The notes under the pieces are model-generated. The model ran no database searches. It saw only the letters and a list, made by a program, of their open reading frames with translations, and was not told where the DNA came from. Position numbers and translations under genes: made by a program. A stretch of 64,000 bases of DNA from DATAZK01 sp965199805 (GTDB lineage: Bacteria; Actinomycetota; Actinomycetes; Frankiales; Frankiaceae), in the NCBI GenBank assembly GCA_965199805.1, contig CBDATO010000001.1, positions 2,604,001-2,668,000 of the forward strand, written 5' to 3'. Every line of letters begins with the position of its first letter. The first letter of the stretch is position 1. Positions 16,681 to 25,084 of the stretch are shown here, piece after piece.

Positions 16681-17834
16681 GAGGCCACCTCTCTTTCCAG
16701 GGAGTCGAGGTCTGCGGCGAGCCGGACGAGCTCCGCATCGGTGCGGGGGGCGGCGCCGGGAGGCGTGCCGTACAGGATGCCCGCGACGGTCGGGGCGTCG
16801 GGCCGGGCGCGCTCGGCGACGGCCGTGATCAACGCCTGCGCCGGGGTGGACGCGTCGAGGTGCAGCAGCTGGGCGAGCCGCATACGGCTGCCGGTGCGCA
16901 AGGCCTCGGCCGCGGAGCCGCGGGCCCGGGCGGCGGCGTACAGCCGGGCGCGTCCCATGACGGTTTCGCCGGCGCGGACCACGACCGGCAGCGGCTCGGT
17001 GACGACCGGGCCGAGCCGGCGGCCACGCCAGAGCGCCACCAGCAGCACCGCGAAGCCGAGCTGCAGCACGCCCCAGCCGACGGCGGCGGGCAGCAGGTCG
17101 GTGATGGTGGCCCCGCCCGTCTCGCGGCGCCCGGAGTACCAGGTCAGCCGGGGCTGGTCGTCCAGCAGCCCGAGCGCGAGCGCCGCGTTGCCCGATTCGT
17201 CGAGGCGGGCGTTGGTGAGGAAGCCGGCGTCGCCGAGCACGGTCAGCCGGCCGCTGCCCGGTGAGAGCGCTCCGGCCGGCAGCGTCAGCAGGCTGCCGCC
17301 GTAGCAGGAGGCGACGTCGACCGTTGCCGTGCTGGTGTACGCGGTGCCGCCGAGCCGGACGGCGCCCGCGACGGTGGCAGCCGGGTAGCTGCAGGCGGGC
17401 TCACGGTCCTGCACCCGCAGGCCGCCGTCGGTGGCCAGCTGCGCCGTCGTGACCGGGCCCGGGTCGACGAGCACCACGTCGGAGCCGGAGCCCAGCAGCG
17501 CGTCCAGCTGCTCGCGGCTGAGCGCGGAGACGAAAGGCACGACGACCGTACGGCCGGGCCCCGACGCTGTTCCGCGCTCGACGGTGACGTCGCGGCCGCG
17601 CAGCAGCTCGGCGAGGGCACGGGTGCCGCTTGGCTTGGCTGAGCGCGGATCCAGGCTGCCGCCGCTCGAGCCGCCGCCCGACGCGAGCCCCACCAGGACG
17701 AGGAAGCCGACGAGCAGGGCGAGGCCGGCGGCGACGAGGGTGCGACGGCTGCGCCGGCGCCGGCGGGGCTCGTCCGGTGCGGCGACCAACCCGGGCGCCT
17801 CGCGGTCGAGCTCGGGGAAGGCGGGTGCCGTCAT
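16677..17834 (-). CDS. DUF4350 domain-containing membrane protein
   Basis: The 385-residue protein has a basic N-terminus and one helix at about 33-50 (LVAAGLALLVGFLVLVGLASG). A long extracytoplasmic DUF4350 domain follows, then a second helix (GVLQLGFAVLLVALWRG). The cytoplasmic tail ends in a helical region. Corresponds to Rv3691. The fold resembles a GATase-like domain without clear catalytic residues. ATG overlaps the DUF4129 stop by four bases (ATGA). Function unknown, acting with the MoxR/DUF58 pair. Confidence 0.85.
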   Translation of the reverse strand: MTAPAFPELDREAPGLVAAPDEPRRRRRSRRTLVAAGLALLVGFLVLVGLASGGGSSGGSLDPRSAKPSGTRALAELLRGRDVTVERGTASGPGRTVVVPFVSALSREQLDALLGSGSDVVLVDPGPVTTAQLATDGGLRVQDREPACSYPAATVAGAVRLGGTAYTSTATVDVASCYGGSLLTLPAGALSPGSGRLTVLGDAGFLTNARLDESGNAALALGLLDDQPRLTWYSGRRETGGATITDLLPAAVGWGVLQLGFAVLLVALWRGRRLGPVVTEPLPVVVRAGETVMGRARLYAAARARGSAAEALRTGSRMRLAQLLHLDASTPAQALITAVAERARPDAPTVAGILYGTPPGAAPRTDAELVRLAADLDSLEREVAS

Positions 17835-18487
17835 CGGGGCACGGCCGTGTACGACTCGGGGCCGTCCGGTGGCGGGGGTGTCGTTGCGGGCGCGCGCCGG
17901 CCGACCGCACGGTCCAGCTCCAGCAGCACGTCGTGGTCGGCGCGGGTCGCCGGGCGCCGGCCGTACCAGATCTCACCGAACGTCAGCGCGCCCGCCCAGA
18001 GCTGATCGCGCAGCTCGGGGCGCTGTGCGCCGGCTTCCGCCGCCACCTCCGCCGCCGTACGCCCGGGGCGCGGATCGAGCACGCCCCGGTCCTCCAGCAC
18101 CCGCACGACGGCGCGCAGCCGGGCGCGTACCGCCTCGGCCCAGTCACCCTTGGCGGCGAAGGCGTCGGCCTGCCGGCGCAGCTCGGCGGCCGTCAGGTCG
18201 GCAGACAGCTCGAGCCCGGTGTCGTCGCCGCGGCGCGTGCGGTGCGACGCGCCGCGATAGCGGACCAGCAGCACGCCCAACGCGGCGAGCACGACGATGA
18301 AGAGCACCACGCCGAGGGCGCCGCCGGGAGCGGCCCGGGTGATCCGGTCCCACGCGTCACCGAGCCAGTCGAAGACCGCGTTCCACGCCCGTTCGAGCAC
18401 GCCCGGCTTGGCCTGCTGGTAGATGCGCTGGTCCAGCTCCTCGTGCGCAGCCCGCGCCGCCCCCTCGCGGGTCAGCGGCTCGGTCAG
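17831..18487 (-). CDS. DUF4129 domain-containing protein, probable CTG start
   Basis: The 218-residue protein has one membrane helix (LGVVLFIVVLAALGVLLV, about residues 53-70). The C-terminal DUF4129 domain contains ELRRQADAFAAKGDWAEAVRARLRA and FGEIWYGRRPATRADHD. No ATG, GTG or TTG lies in frame near the expected start. A CTG at 18487 overlaps the upstream stop as CTGA, copying the ATGA/GTGA coupling seen at the next two junctions. AGGG lies about seven bases before it. The frame stays open far upstream, but that part is antisense-like shadow of the preceding gene. A GTG further in would give about 190 residues. Confidence 0.8.
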   Translation of the reverse strand: MTEPLTREGAARAAHEELDQRIYQQAKPGVLERAWNAVFDWLGDAWDRITRAAPGGALGVVLFIVVLAALGVLLVRYRGASHRTRRGDDTGLELSADLTAAELRRQADAFAAKGDWAEAVRARLRAVVRVLEDRGVLDPRPGRTAAEVAAEAGAQRPELRDQLWAGALTFGEIWYGRRPATRADHDVLLELDRAVGRRAPATTPPPPDGPESYTAVPR

Positions 18488-19623
18488 GACCGGCCCTGAC
18501 GCTCGCGGGCGGCCTGCGCGAGCGAGAGGTCGAGACCCTCGCGGCGGATCCGCCGGTCGACGTAGATCAGCGCGATGGTGCCGGCGATCACCGGGGTCGA
18601 GATCGTGCCGCCCACGATCCGGCCGATGGCCAGCAGGATCTCGCTGCTGGTGCTGATGCTCGAGTCGTCGGTGGTGCTGCTGAGGAACCCGTTGGCCGAC
18701 GACCCGGCCGCGATCGTGAACGGCAGCTGCAGTAGGCCGCCGATGATCCCGCCCACCAGGTAGCCGAGGAAGCCGATGCCGAGGGTGCGCCACCAGTCGC
18801 CCTTGACCAGCTCGTTCGAACGGCGCAGTGCCTCGCCGACCGTGGTCTTCTCCAGCACGAAGACGGGAGCCGCGAGCGAGAGCAGCACCGCCACCCAGAG
18901 GTAGCCGACCAGCAGCAGGACGAGGCCGAGCAGGCTCAGCAGCGCCACCAGCAGGCCGAGGCCGAACAGGCGCCAGATCCGCCCGCGGATCCGTTCGAGG
19001 GCTTCGCCGGGGGAGATCTTCGTGCCGAGCACGGCCTCGCCGACCACGATGATCATCGCGCCGGTGGCGATGACCGAGATGAGCTGCGTGACCACCGTGA
19101 CGGCGGCGATGCCCGTGATCTGGGTGCCGACGTCGGAGTTGTGCACCGCAAGCGAGACGCCGAGCACGATCAGCTGGCCGACCAGCACGACCAGGAAGGT
19201 GAGACCGAGCGTGGCTCCGACGTTGGCCCGGATCGTCGCGAAAGTGCCGTCGAGGATCTCGCCCACGGCGAGCGGGCGCAGCGGGATGACGCCGGGCTTG
19301 TCGGCGAACGCCGGGCCCCACTGGTGGGCCGGCTGGGGATACGTGGGTCCGTACGCACCCGGGGGTGGTCCGTAGCCCTGCTGCGGTGCCTGGGGCTGCC
19401 CGTACTGCGGCTGCCCGTACTGCGGCGGGCCGTACTGGGGGGCGCCGTATTGGGGGGCGCCGTACTGCGGGGGGCCGCCAGGTGCCGCTCCCGGTGGTGG
19501 GGCGTACTCCGGGAAGGTCTGCCCGCTGTCGGGGCGCGGCGCCTTGGTCAGGTCGGCGCCCTGGGACGGCGGGGGCTCGTCGCCCGACGGTGACGTCCAG
19601 CCACGACCGGGCTCCTCGTCCAC
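18484..19623 (-). CDS. Multipass membrane protein with PQYG-repeat N-terminus
   Basis: The 379-residue protein has a disordered first 110 residues with six PQYG units. Helices follow at about 140-165, 170-200, 225-260 and 270-345 (ATLGLTFLVVLVGQLIVLGV, LFGLGLLVALLSLLGLVLLLVGYLWVAVLLSL). The hydrophobic part resembles glycerophosphoryl diester phosphodiesterase membrane-domain and DUF975-like proteins. First gene of the MoxR operon. GTG start with GAGGGG five bases upstream. Divergent from mtrA with a 209-base gap. No catalytic motif seen. Confidence 0.83.
   Translation of the reverse strand: MDEEPGRGWTSPSGDEPPPSQGADLTKAPRPDSGQTFPEYAPPPGAAPGGPPQYGAPQYGAPQYGPPQYGQPQYGQPQAPQQGYGPPPGAYGPTYPQPAHQWGPAFADKPGVIPLRPLAVGEILDGTFATIRANVGATLGLTFLVVLVGQLIVLGVSLAVHNSDVGTQITGIAAVTVVTQLISVIATGAMIIVVGEAVLGTKISPGEALERIRGRIWRLFGLGLLVALLSLLGLVLLLVGYLWVAVLLSLAAPVFVLEKTTVGEALRRSNELVKGDWWRTLGIGFLGYLVGGIIGGLLQLPFTIAAGSSANGFLSSTTDDSSISTSSEILLAIGRIVGGTISTPVIAGTIALIYVDRRIRREGLDLSLAQAARERQGRS
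19393..19473 (-). repeat. In-gene tandem repeat encoding PQYG units
   Basis: Iterated 12-base units encode PQYGAPQYGAPQYGPPQYGQ and one further copy in the N-terminal tail of the membrane protein. Such stretches are prone to copy-number change. Confidence 0.7.
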
Positions 19624-19679
19624 GTTTTCCCCTCACCGTTGGCGCGTCCGTCCGGGCGGGTGCCGGAGGCGAAGGCTCG

Positions 19680-19695
19680 CTGCTCAGGCGAGCAG
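19680..19695. other. Small hairpin in the mtrA upstream region
   Basis: CTGCTC-AGGC-GAGCAG lies in the 209-base divergent region between the membrane protein (start 19623) and mtrA (start 19833). Its role is not clear. No convincing TTGAC-TAnnnT promoter was recognised in this gap. Confidence 0.3.
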
Positions 19696-19832
19696 TGACT
19701 GTCTGGCCACCCAAGGTAGACGCGCGATCTGCCGGGCAGGGTGCACCATGGTCGTGTTGCGCCGGGTCGACGCCCTGTCGAGCGCGGCCCGACCCGGATC
19801 CCGACTCCGCGTCAAGGAGGGTGCTCGGCGTC

Positions 19833-20537
19833 ATGGCTCCTGCCGCCGGCAGCTCTGGTGCCGCAGCCCGGGTGCTCGTCGTCGACGACGACGCGGCTCT
19901 CGCCGAGATGCTCGGGATCGTGCTGCGCCGCGAAGGCTTCGAGCCCAGCTTCGTCGCGAGCGGTGACCGGGCGGTCGACGCCCTGCACGCCACACGTCCC
20001 GACGTGGTCCTGCTCGACATCATGCTGCCCGGCCGCAGCGGGCTCGACGTGTGCCGCGACATCCGGGCCGAGAGCGGCGTGCCGATCGTCATGCTGACCG
20101 CGCGGGCCGACACCGCCGACGTGGTGCGCGGGCTCGAGGCCGGCGCCGACGACTACGTGGTCAAGCCCTTCAAGCCGGCCGAGCTCGTGGCCCGCATCCG
20201 GGCGCGGCTGCGCCAGCCCGGGGCAGGCACCGACGAGCGGCTGCGCATCGACGACGTGGACATTGACGTGGCGAGCCACGAGGTCAGCCGCGACGGGAGC
20301 CCGCTCGCGCTGACGCCGCTCGAGTTCGACCTGCTGGTGACGCTGGCCCGTTCGCCGCGCCAGGTGTTCACTCGCGAGGCTCTGCTCTCCCAGGTGTGGG
20401 GCTACCGGCACGCCACCGACACCCGGCTCGTGAACGTCCACGTCCAGCGCCTGCGCGCGAAGGTCGAGCGCGATCCCGAGCATCCGCGGGTGGTGGTGAC
20501 GGTCCGCGGCGTCGGGTATCGCGCCGGCGCGCAATGA
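19833..20537 (+). CDS. mtrA: Two-component response regulator MtrA (OmpR family)
   Basis: The 234-residue DNA-binding regulator has an N-terminal receiver with acidic pocket DDD at 18-20, phospho-acceptor D62 (VVLLDIMLPG) and the switch Lys in VVKPFKP. The C-terminal winged helix ends with TREALLSQVWGYRHATDTRLVNVHVQRLRAKVE. In actinobacteria MtrA controls cell division, envelope genes and, in streptomycetes, development. AAGGAGG lies 12 bases before the ATG. Followed by mtrB and lpqB in the conserved order Rv3246c-Rv3244c. Confidence 0.95.
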   Translation: MAPAAGSSGAAARVLVVDDDAALAEMLGIVLRREGFEPSFVASGDRAVDALHATRPDVVLLDIMLPGRSGLDVCRDIRAESGVPIVMLTARADTADVVRGLEAGADDYVVKPFKPAELVARIRARLRQPGAGTDERLRIDDVDIDVASHEVSRDGSPLALTPLEFDLLVTLARSPRQVFTREALLSQVWGYRHATDTRLVNVHVQRLRAKVERDPEHPRVVVTVRGVGYRAGAQ

Positions 20538-20564
20538 CCCCTCGCCGGCGCGCAATGACCCCTC
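20523..20564. repeat. Perfect 21-bp tandem duplication at the mtrA-mtrB junction
   Basis: Bases 20523-20543 are repeated exactly at 20544-20564. The unit carries the mtrA stop/mtrB start overlap (GCGCAATGACCCCTC). As 21 is a multiple of three, mtrB keeps its frame and gains a second ATG at 20555. Confidence 0.95.
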
Positions 20565-22180
20565 ATCGGAGCCCCGCCGGCTGGCTGCGTGCGGTGTCCC
20601 GGTCATGGCGCCGGTCGCTCCGGCTGCGGGTCGTCGCGCTGACGCTGCTGCTGTCGTCCGCCGTGGTCGTCGTGCTCGGCGTTGTCCTCGTCGACCGCAT
20701 CGGCGCCGGGCTGCTGGCCGACAAGCGGCGTGCCGCACTGGCCGACGTCTCCTCGGGCCTCGCCTACGCGCGTGACCAGCTGGACTCCTCGGCCAGCAGC
20801 AACGCCCGAGCCGTCGACGCCCTCGTCGAGACGATCACCACCGAGCTGGGCCGTCGGGGCAGCCCGAGCGGCCTGTTCGACGTCGCGGTGCTGTCGACCA
20901 GTGGCAGCCGCGACGCGTACACCACCGAGCCGCTGACCACCGCCGACATCCCGGAGAGCTTGCGCCGTGAGGTGCGCGGCGGCGCGGAGGCGGAGGTCTA
21001 CAGCCACGTGCGGCTCCGGGGCCGGTCGGAGCGCGCGCTGGTCGTGGGGGCACCGCTGTCGGCCGACGTCGGCGGATACGAGGTCTATTACGTCTTCCCG
21101 CTCCGCACGGAGGAGCAGACGCTCGCACTCGTCGAGCGGGTGCTCCTGCTCGGCGGCGCCGGGCTGGTCGTCCTGCTCGCGGCCGTCGCCTGGCTGGTCA
21201 GCCGCCAGGTGGTGACGCCCGTACGCATGGCGGCGCGGATCGCCGAACGGTTCGCCGCCGGGCATCTCGAGGAGCGCATGCGGGTCCGCGGCGACGACGA
21301 GATCGCCCGACTGGCCGCCTCCTTCAACGACATGGCCGGTGCGCTGCAGCACCAGATCGCCAAGCTCGAGGAGCTGTCGCGCGTCCAGCGCCGCTTCACC
21401 GCCGATGTGTCGCACGAGCTCCGGACCCCGCTCGCGACCATCCGCATGGCCGGCGACGTGCTCTACGAGTCGCGCGCCGACTTCCCGCCGGCGACCGCGC
21501 GGTCCGCCGAGCTGCTCGCCGGTCAGCTCGAGCGCTTCGAGCGGCTGCTCGCCGACCTGCTGGAGATCAGTCGTCATGACGCGGGCGCCGTGGAGCTCGA
21601 GCTGGACACGGTCGACGTCGCCGCGCTGGTCCGCCGGGAGGTCGAGGACTTCGAGCCGACGGCCGCCCGCGCGGGCACCGACATCCGGGTGACGGTCACG
21701 CAGGTGCCTGAGCCGGCGCCGGGCTCGGACGCCGCGGCCGAGGGGCAGTCGTCCGCGACCGGTCCGGTGATGGCCGAGGTCGACGCCCGGCGGGTGCACC
21801 GCATCCTGCGCAACCTGCTCGCGAACGCCGTCGACCACGCCGAGGGCCGGCCCGTCGACGTCGCGCTGGCGGCCTCACCGGACACGATCGCCATCCGGGT
21901 GCGTGACCACGGCGTCGGGCTGCGCCCCCATGACGCCGAACGCGTCTTCGACCGCTTCTGGCGGGCCGATCCCAGCCGGTCGCGCGCCACCGGCGGCACC
22001 GGCCTCGGGCTGTCGATCGCCCGGGAGGACGCCCGGCTGCACGGCGGCGAGCTGGTCGCCTGGGGACGCGAGGGCGAGGGCGCGACCTTCCGGCTGCTGC
22101 TCCCACGCCGGGGCGGCGATCCGCTTGGCCGGCCGCCGCTCACCCTGACCAGCGCCGCGACGTTGGCCCGGTCGCGGTGA
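20534..22180 (+). CDS. mtrB: Two-component sensor histidine kinase MtrB
   Basis: The 548-residue kinase has membrane helices at about 32-52 and 204-223 flanking a 150-residue sensor domain. A HAMP linker follows (VTPVRMAARIAERFAAGHLEERM). The H-box is DVSHELRTPL with H294. The N-box is ILRNLLANAVDHA and the G-boxes DHGVGL and GGTGLGLSIAR. Phosphorylates MtrA. ATG 20534 overlaps the mtrA stop (ATGA). The duplicated unit provides a second in-frame ATG seven codons later. No unusual N-terminal signal. Confidence 0.95.
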   Translation: MTPRRRAMTPHRSPAGWLRAVSRSWRRSLRLRVVALTLLLSSAVVVVLGVVLVDRIGAGLLADKRRAALADVSSGLAYARDQLDSSASSNARAVDALVETITTELGRRGSPSGLFDVAVLSTSGSRDAYTTEPLTTADIPESLRREVRGGAEAEVYSHVRLRGRSERALVVGAPLSADVGGYEVYYVFPLRTEEQTLALVERVLLLGGAGLVVLLAAVAWLVSRQVVTPVRMAARIAERFAAGHLEERMRVRGDDEIARLAASFNDMAGALQHQIAKLEELSRVQRRFTADVSHELRTPLATIRMAGDVLYESRADFPPATARSAELLAGQLERFERLLADLLEISRHDAGAVELELDTVDVAALVRREVEDFEPTAARAGTDIRVTVTQVPEPAPGSDAAAEGQSSATGPVMAEVDARRVHRILRNLLANAVDHAEGRPVDVALAASPDTIAIRVRDHGVGLRPHDAERVFDRFWRADPSRSRATGGTGLGLSIAREDARLHGGELVAWGREGEGATFRLLLPRRGGDPLGRPPLTLTSAATLARSR

Positions 22181-24048
22181 GTGGCGTGCGTGGACGCGGT
22201 CCACGTCCGGCGCCCGCCCGGGCGGCGCTCGTCTGCCTGCTGGCGGTGGTGACCGTCCTGACCGGGTGCGGCCTGCACACGCCCTCCGGCGTGCGGGTCG
22301 ACCAGCGCTCCATCGACACGGCGGCCGACGACCCCGACATCCGGAAGCTGCCGCCCGGCCCGGTGCCCGGTGCCGGCCCGGGCGCCGTCGTACAAGCGTT
22401 TCTCGAGGCGTCCGGCGCCGACCCCGACGACACGTATGCGCAGGCGTTCCTCGCGTCCGGCGCCGTCTGGGTGGAGCGCTCGTCGGCGCAGGTCTACCGC
22501 CCGGACACGCTGCGCATCACCACGAGCGACGGGGCGTCCGCCGATGCCGCGGTCGTCCGGGTCACGGCCCGCGTCGTCGGCACGCTGACCACGGGCGGGG
22601 CCTTCACGCCGACCGACCGCACCATCGACGTCGCGTACCGGCTGGTCCGGGTCGCCGGGCAGTGGCGGATCTTCGAGGCGCCGCCGGGCATCCTGCTCGC
22701 CCCGCGTGACCTCTCCCGGACCTACCGCCTGATCCGGACATATGCGTTCAACGCCGACCGCTCCGCGCTGGTCGCGCAGCCCGGCTACATCGTCTCGGAC
22801 CGGGCCGGTCTCGCCGGCGCGGCGCTGCACGCACTGCTCTCGGACTGGTCGGGCACGCTCGCGCCGGTCGACGGGTCGGCCCAGGTCGACCTGACCGACG
22901 GGTTGACGGCGCTCGGCAGTGTGGTGGTGCGGGACGGTGAGGCCACCGTCGACCTCGGGCGCGAGGCGTTCAACGTGCCGCAATCGCTGCGTCCGCTGGT
23001 CGTCGCCCAGATCGCCGCGACGCTCGGCACCGTGCCCGGCGTCTTCACGGTGCGGGTGCTCGTCGAGGAGCGGCCGTACGTCGGTGACCCGGTGCCCGCC
23101 GAGGTGCCCGCCGCGTACGCGGCCGCTTCCCGGGGGCCGACCCTCGCCATCTCCTCCGCCGGTGAGCTGGTCACCTCCACCCCCGCCGGCACGGCGGTGG
23201 CGCTCTGGACCCAGCCGGTCGATGACGACGGCCCATCGACTGCCCCGCCTCGCGGGCTGCGTCTGCCGGCCGTCGCTCCGAACGGCACGGACTTCGCCGT
23301 GCTGCAGCCGGGGACCCGACCCGGCCTGCTGCTCGGGCGGGTCGTCGAGGCCGCCGCCTCGAGCGCGTCCGGAGCGCAGCCGATCAGGGTGACCGAGCGG
23401 CGTCGCGTGACACTTCCGCCCGCCGATTACCTGCGTCCCCAGTGGCTGGACCGCCGACGGCTGCTCGTCGCCGGCGCGGGCGATGCACCCGTGCTGCGCG
23501 TGGTGGAGACGGACACCGGCGAGGTACGCCCGCTGAGCGCGTCGACGCTTCCCGCGGGACCGCTGGCCGGACTCGTGGTCAGCCGGGACGGCACCCGCGC
23601 CATCGCCACGATCGGCCCCGAGGGACGGCGCCAGGCCTACCTCGGCCGGGCGCTGAGCCCGGGCACGGGCGCGGACCCTGTCACGAACGCGGGGGACCGG
23701 CCCGGGGAGACCGCGCTGCCGGAGCTCGGTGACTGGACGCCGCTGCCCACCGACCTCGCGGACGTCGCGTCCGCCGGCTGGCCGGACGACCTCTCCGTCG
23801 CGCTGCTCGGACGTCCCGCCGATTCTTCGGCAGCCGTGCGTGCCGTGGTGCTCTCGCTGGAGCAGGTCACGGCCCCGACCGTGCTCGCCGCCCTGCCGGC
23901 CGAGCTCCGGCGAGCCGCCCCCGCGGCGCTCGCGATCGCGGTCGCGCCCGGTCATCCTGTCGTCGTCTCGTCGGGCTTGCGCCGATGGGTGTTGGACACC
24001 GGCTCATGGTCGGCACTGCCCCCGGCCGCCGACACGACGTACGGCTGA
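22177..24048 (+). CDS. lpqB: MtrAB-associated lipoprotein LpqB
   Basis: The 623-residue extracytoplasmic lipoprotein has the lipobox VLTGC with C31 after a Leu/Val-rich signal. A GerMN-like domain follows, then the C-terminal beta-propeller with repeated acidic-Gly-Arg blades. LpqB binds the MtrB sensor domain and modulates MtrA phosphorylation. GTG overlaps the mtrB stop (GTGA). Its own stop codon lies inside the first bases of a perfect 16-bp hairpin, suggesting that transcription of the mtrA-mtrB-lpqB unit ends there. Confidence 0.93.
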   Translation: MSGVRGRGPRPAPARAALVCLLAVVTVLTGCGLHTPSGVRVDQRSIDTAADDPDIRKLPPGPVPGAGPGAVVQAFLEASGADPDDTYAQAFLASGAVWVERSSAQVYRPDTLRITTSDGASADAAVVRVTARVVGTLTTGGAFTPTDRTIDVAYRLVRVAGQWRIFEAPPGILLAPRDLSRTYRLIRTYAFNADRSALVAQPGYIVSDRAGLAGAALHALLSDWSGTLAPVDGSAQVDLTDGLTALGSVVVRDGEATVDLGREAFNVPQSLRPLVVAQIAATLGTVPGVFTVRVLVEERPYVGDPVPAEVPAAYAAASRGPTLAISSAGELVTSTPAGTAVALWTQPVDDDGPSTAPPRGLRLPAVAPNGTDFAVLQPGTRPGLLLGRVVEAAASSASGAQPIRVTERRRVTLPPADYLRPQWLDRRRLLVAGAGDAPVLRVVETDTGEVRPLSASTLPAGPLAGLVVSRDGTRAIATIGPEGRRQAYLGRALSPGTGADPVTNAGDRPGETALPELGDWTPLPTDLADVASAGWPDDLSVALLGRPADSSAAVRAVVLSLEQVTAPTVLAALPAELRRAAPAALAIAVAPGHPVVVSSGLRRWVLDTGSWSALPPAADTTYG

Positions 24049-24080
24049 TCTGTGGACGGAGGCGCTCCGTCCACAGATCA
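24046..24080. terminator. Perfect 16-bp stem-loop at the lpqB stop codon
   Basis: TGATCTGTGGACGGAG (24046-24061), loop GCG and the exact complement (24065-24080). The lpqB stop TGA forms the first three bases. There is no U-tract. The inner 27 bases have the same design as the hairpin at 43281-43307. Confidence 0.75.
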
Positions 24081-24126
24081 CTCCGCCGGACCCGCAAGGC
24101 ACCCCGGCGGCGACCACGCTCCGCCC

Positions 24127-24864
24127 ATGAGTGCTTTGCACGAGCTGGTGCTGCCGCGGTCCTGCGTGTGCGGCGCCCCGGCTGCTCCGGTTGCTCCGGC
24201 GGGGATCCCGCTCTGCTCCGACTGCCGCCCGGCCTTCACCGGCCCGGCCGAGCTGCTGCGTCCGCATCCGGCTCCGCCCGGGCTCCCGGAATGCGCCGCC
24301 GGCGGCTGGTACGAGGGGCCGCGCCGCCGGGCGGTCATCGGCTACAAGGAGCGCGGCCGTCGCGAGCTCGCCGCCCTGCTGGCACCGTCGCTGGCCCGGG
24401 CCGTGCTGTCGCTGGCCGCCGTACGGGAGAGCCTGCGGACCCGACGCGGTCGGATCGTCCTGGTACCCGTCCCGCTCACCGCGGTGGCCTGGCGGGACCG
24501 GGGCTTCGACCACGTCGCGCTGCTCACCCGTCACGTCGTCGGCGGTGCGCCCCACGCGGCCCGCTTGGGGTGGGCGCCGCTGCTCGAGCACGTGCGCAAG
24601 GTCGGCGACCAGGCGGGACTGACCGCTCGCGGGCGACGCAGCAATCGGGCGTACTCCCTCCGGGCCCGGGCGGGTCCCGCACGTCGGGTGGCGTCCTTGC
24701 GACCGACGGTGGTGCTCGTCGACGACGTCATGACGACCGGGGCAACGCTCGCGGAAGCGGCCCGGGCACTACGAGCGGCCGGGTTGCGACCGGCCGGCTG
24801 TGCCGTCGTGGCGGGGGTCCGTCGGCAAGGCCCGGCTTCCGGGATGGCGGACCGTGGCAGGTGA
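24127..24864 (+). CDS. ComF family phosphoribosyltransferase-like protein
   Basis: The 245-residue protein has an N-terminal zinc finger (C13, C15, C30, C33) and a C-terminal type I phosphoribosyltransferase fold. The PRPP loop VVLVDDVMTTGAT lies at about 195-207 with D199/D200. Corresponds to Rv3242c, between lpqB and hpf as in other actinobacteria. ComF helps DNA uptake in Bacillus and Haemophilus; no other competence genes are seen here, so the role is open. ATG start chosen because the upstream codons fall in the hairpin. Confidence 0.85.
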   Translation: MSALHELVLPRSCVCGAPAAPVAPAGIPLCSDCRPAFTGPAELLRPHPAPPGLPECAAGGWYEGPRRRAVIGYKERGRRELAALLAPSLARAVLSLAAVRESLRTRRGRIVLVPVPLTAVAWRDRGFDHVALLTRHVVGGAPHAARLGWAPLLEHVRKVGDQAGLTARGRRSNRAYSLRARAGPARRVASLRPTVVLVDDVMTTGATLAEAARALRAAGLRPAGCAVVAGVRRQGPASGMADRGR

Positions 24865-25084
24865 CGAACCGTCTGATTCCAGCCGGGCCGGCGGCGTGTC
24901 GGGTCGCGCACGCATTTTCCGACCTCCGACGGGGCAACAGGGGCACATGGTCCGTCCATCGTGACCGGATCCGGCAGCTGTCCTCCAGAGCGTCACCGGC
25001 GGACGGGCCGGATGCCACCGGCCCGGGACGACGGGCCGCCGACTGGACCGTCACCGGGCCACCGGGGCGGCGAGAGGAGGACGT

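Noticed and set aside
17831..20113. A 760-codon version of the DUF4129 gene
   Set aside because: The upstream 540 codons overlap the PQYG-repeat membrane protein in another frame and are Arg/Pro-rich shadow; only the last 218 residues carry DUF4129.
24046..24080. DnaA-box cluster suggested by TGTGGA/TCCACA
   Set aside because: Only the hairpin arms match part of a DnaA box. There is no array of 9-mers, and dnaA/dnaN/gyr genes are absent, so no origin is proposed.
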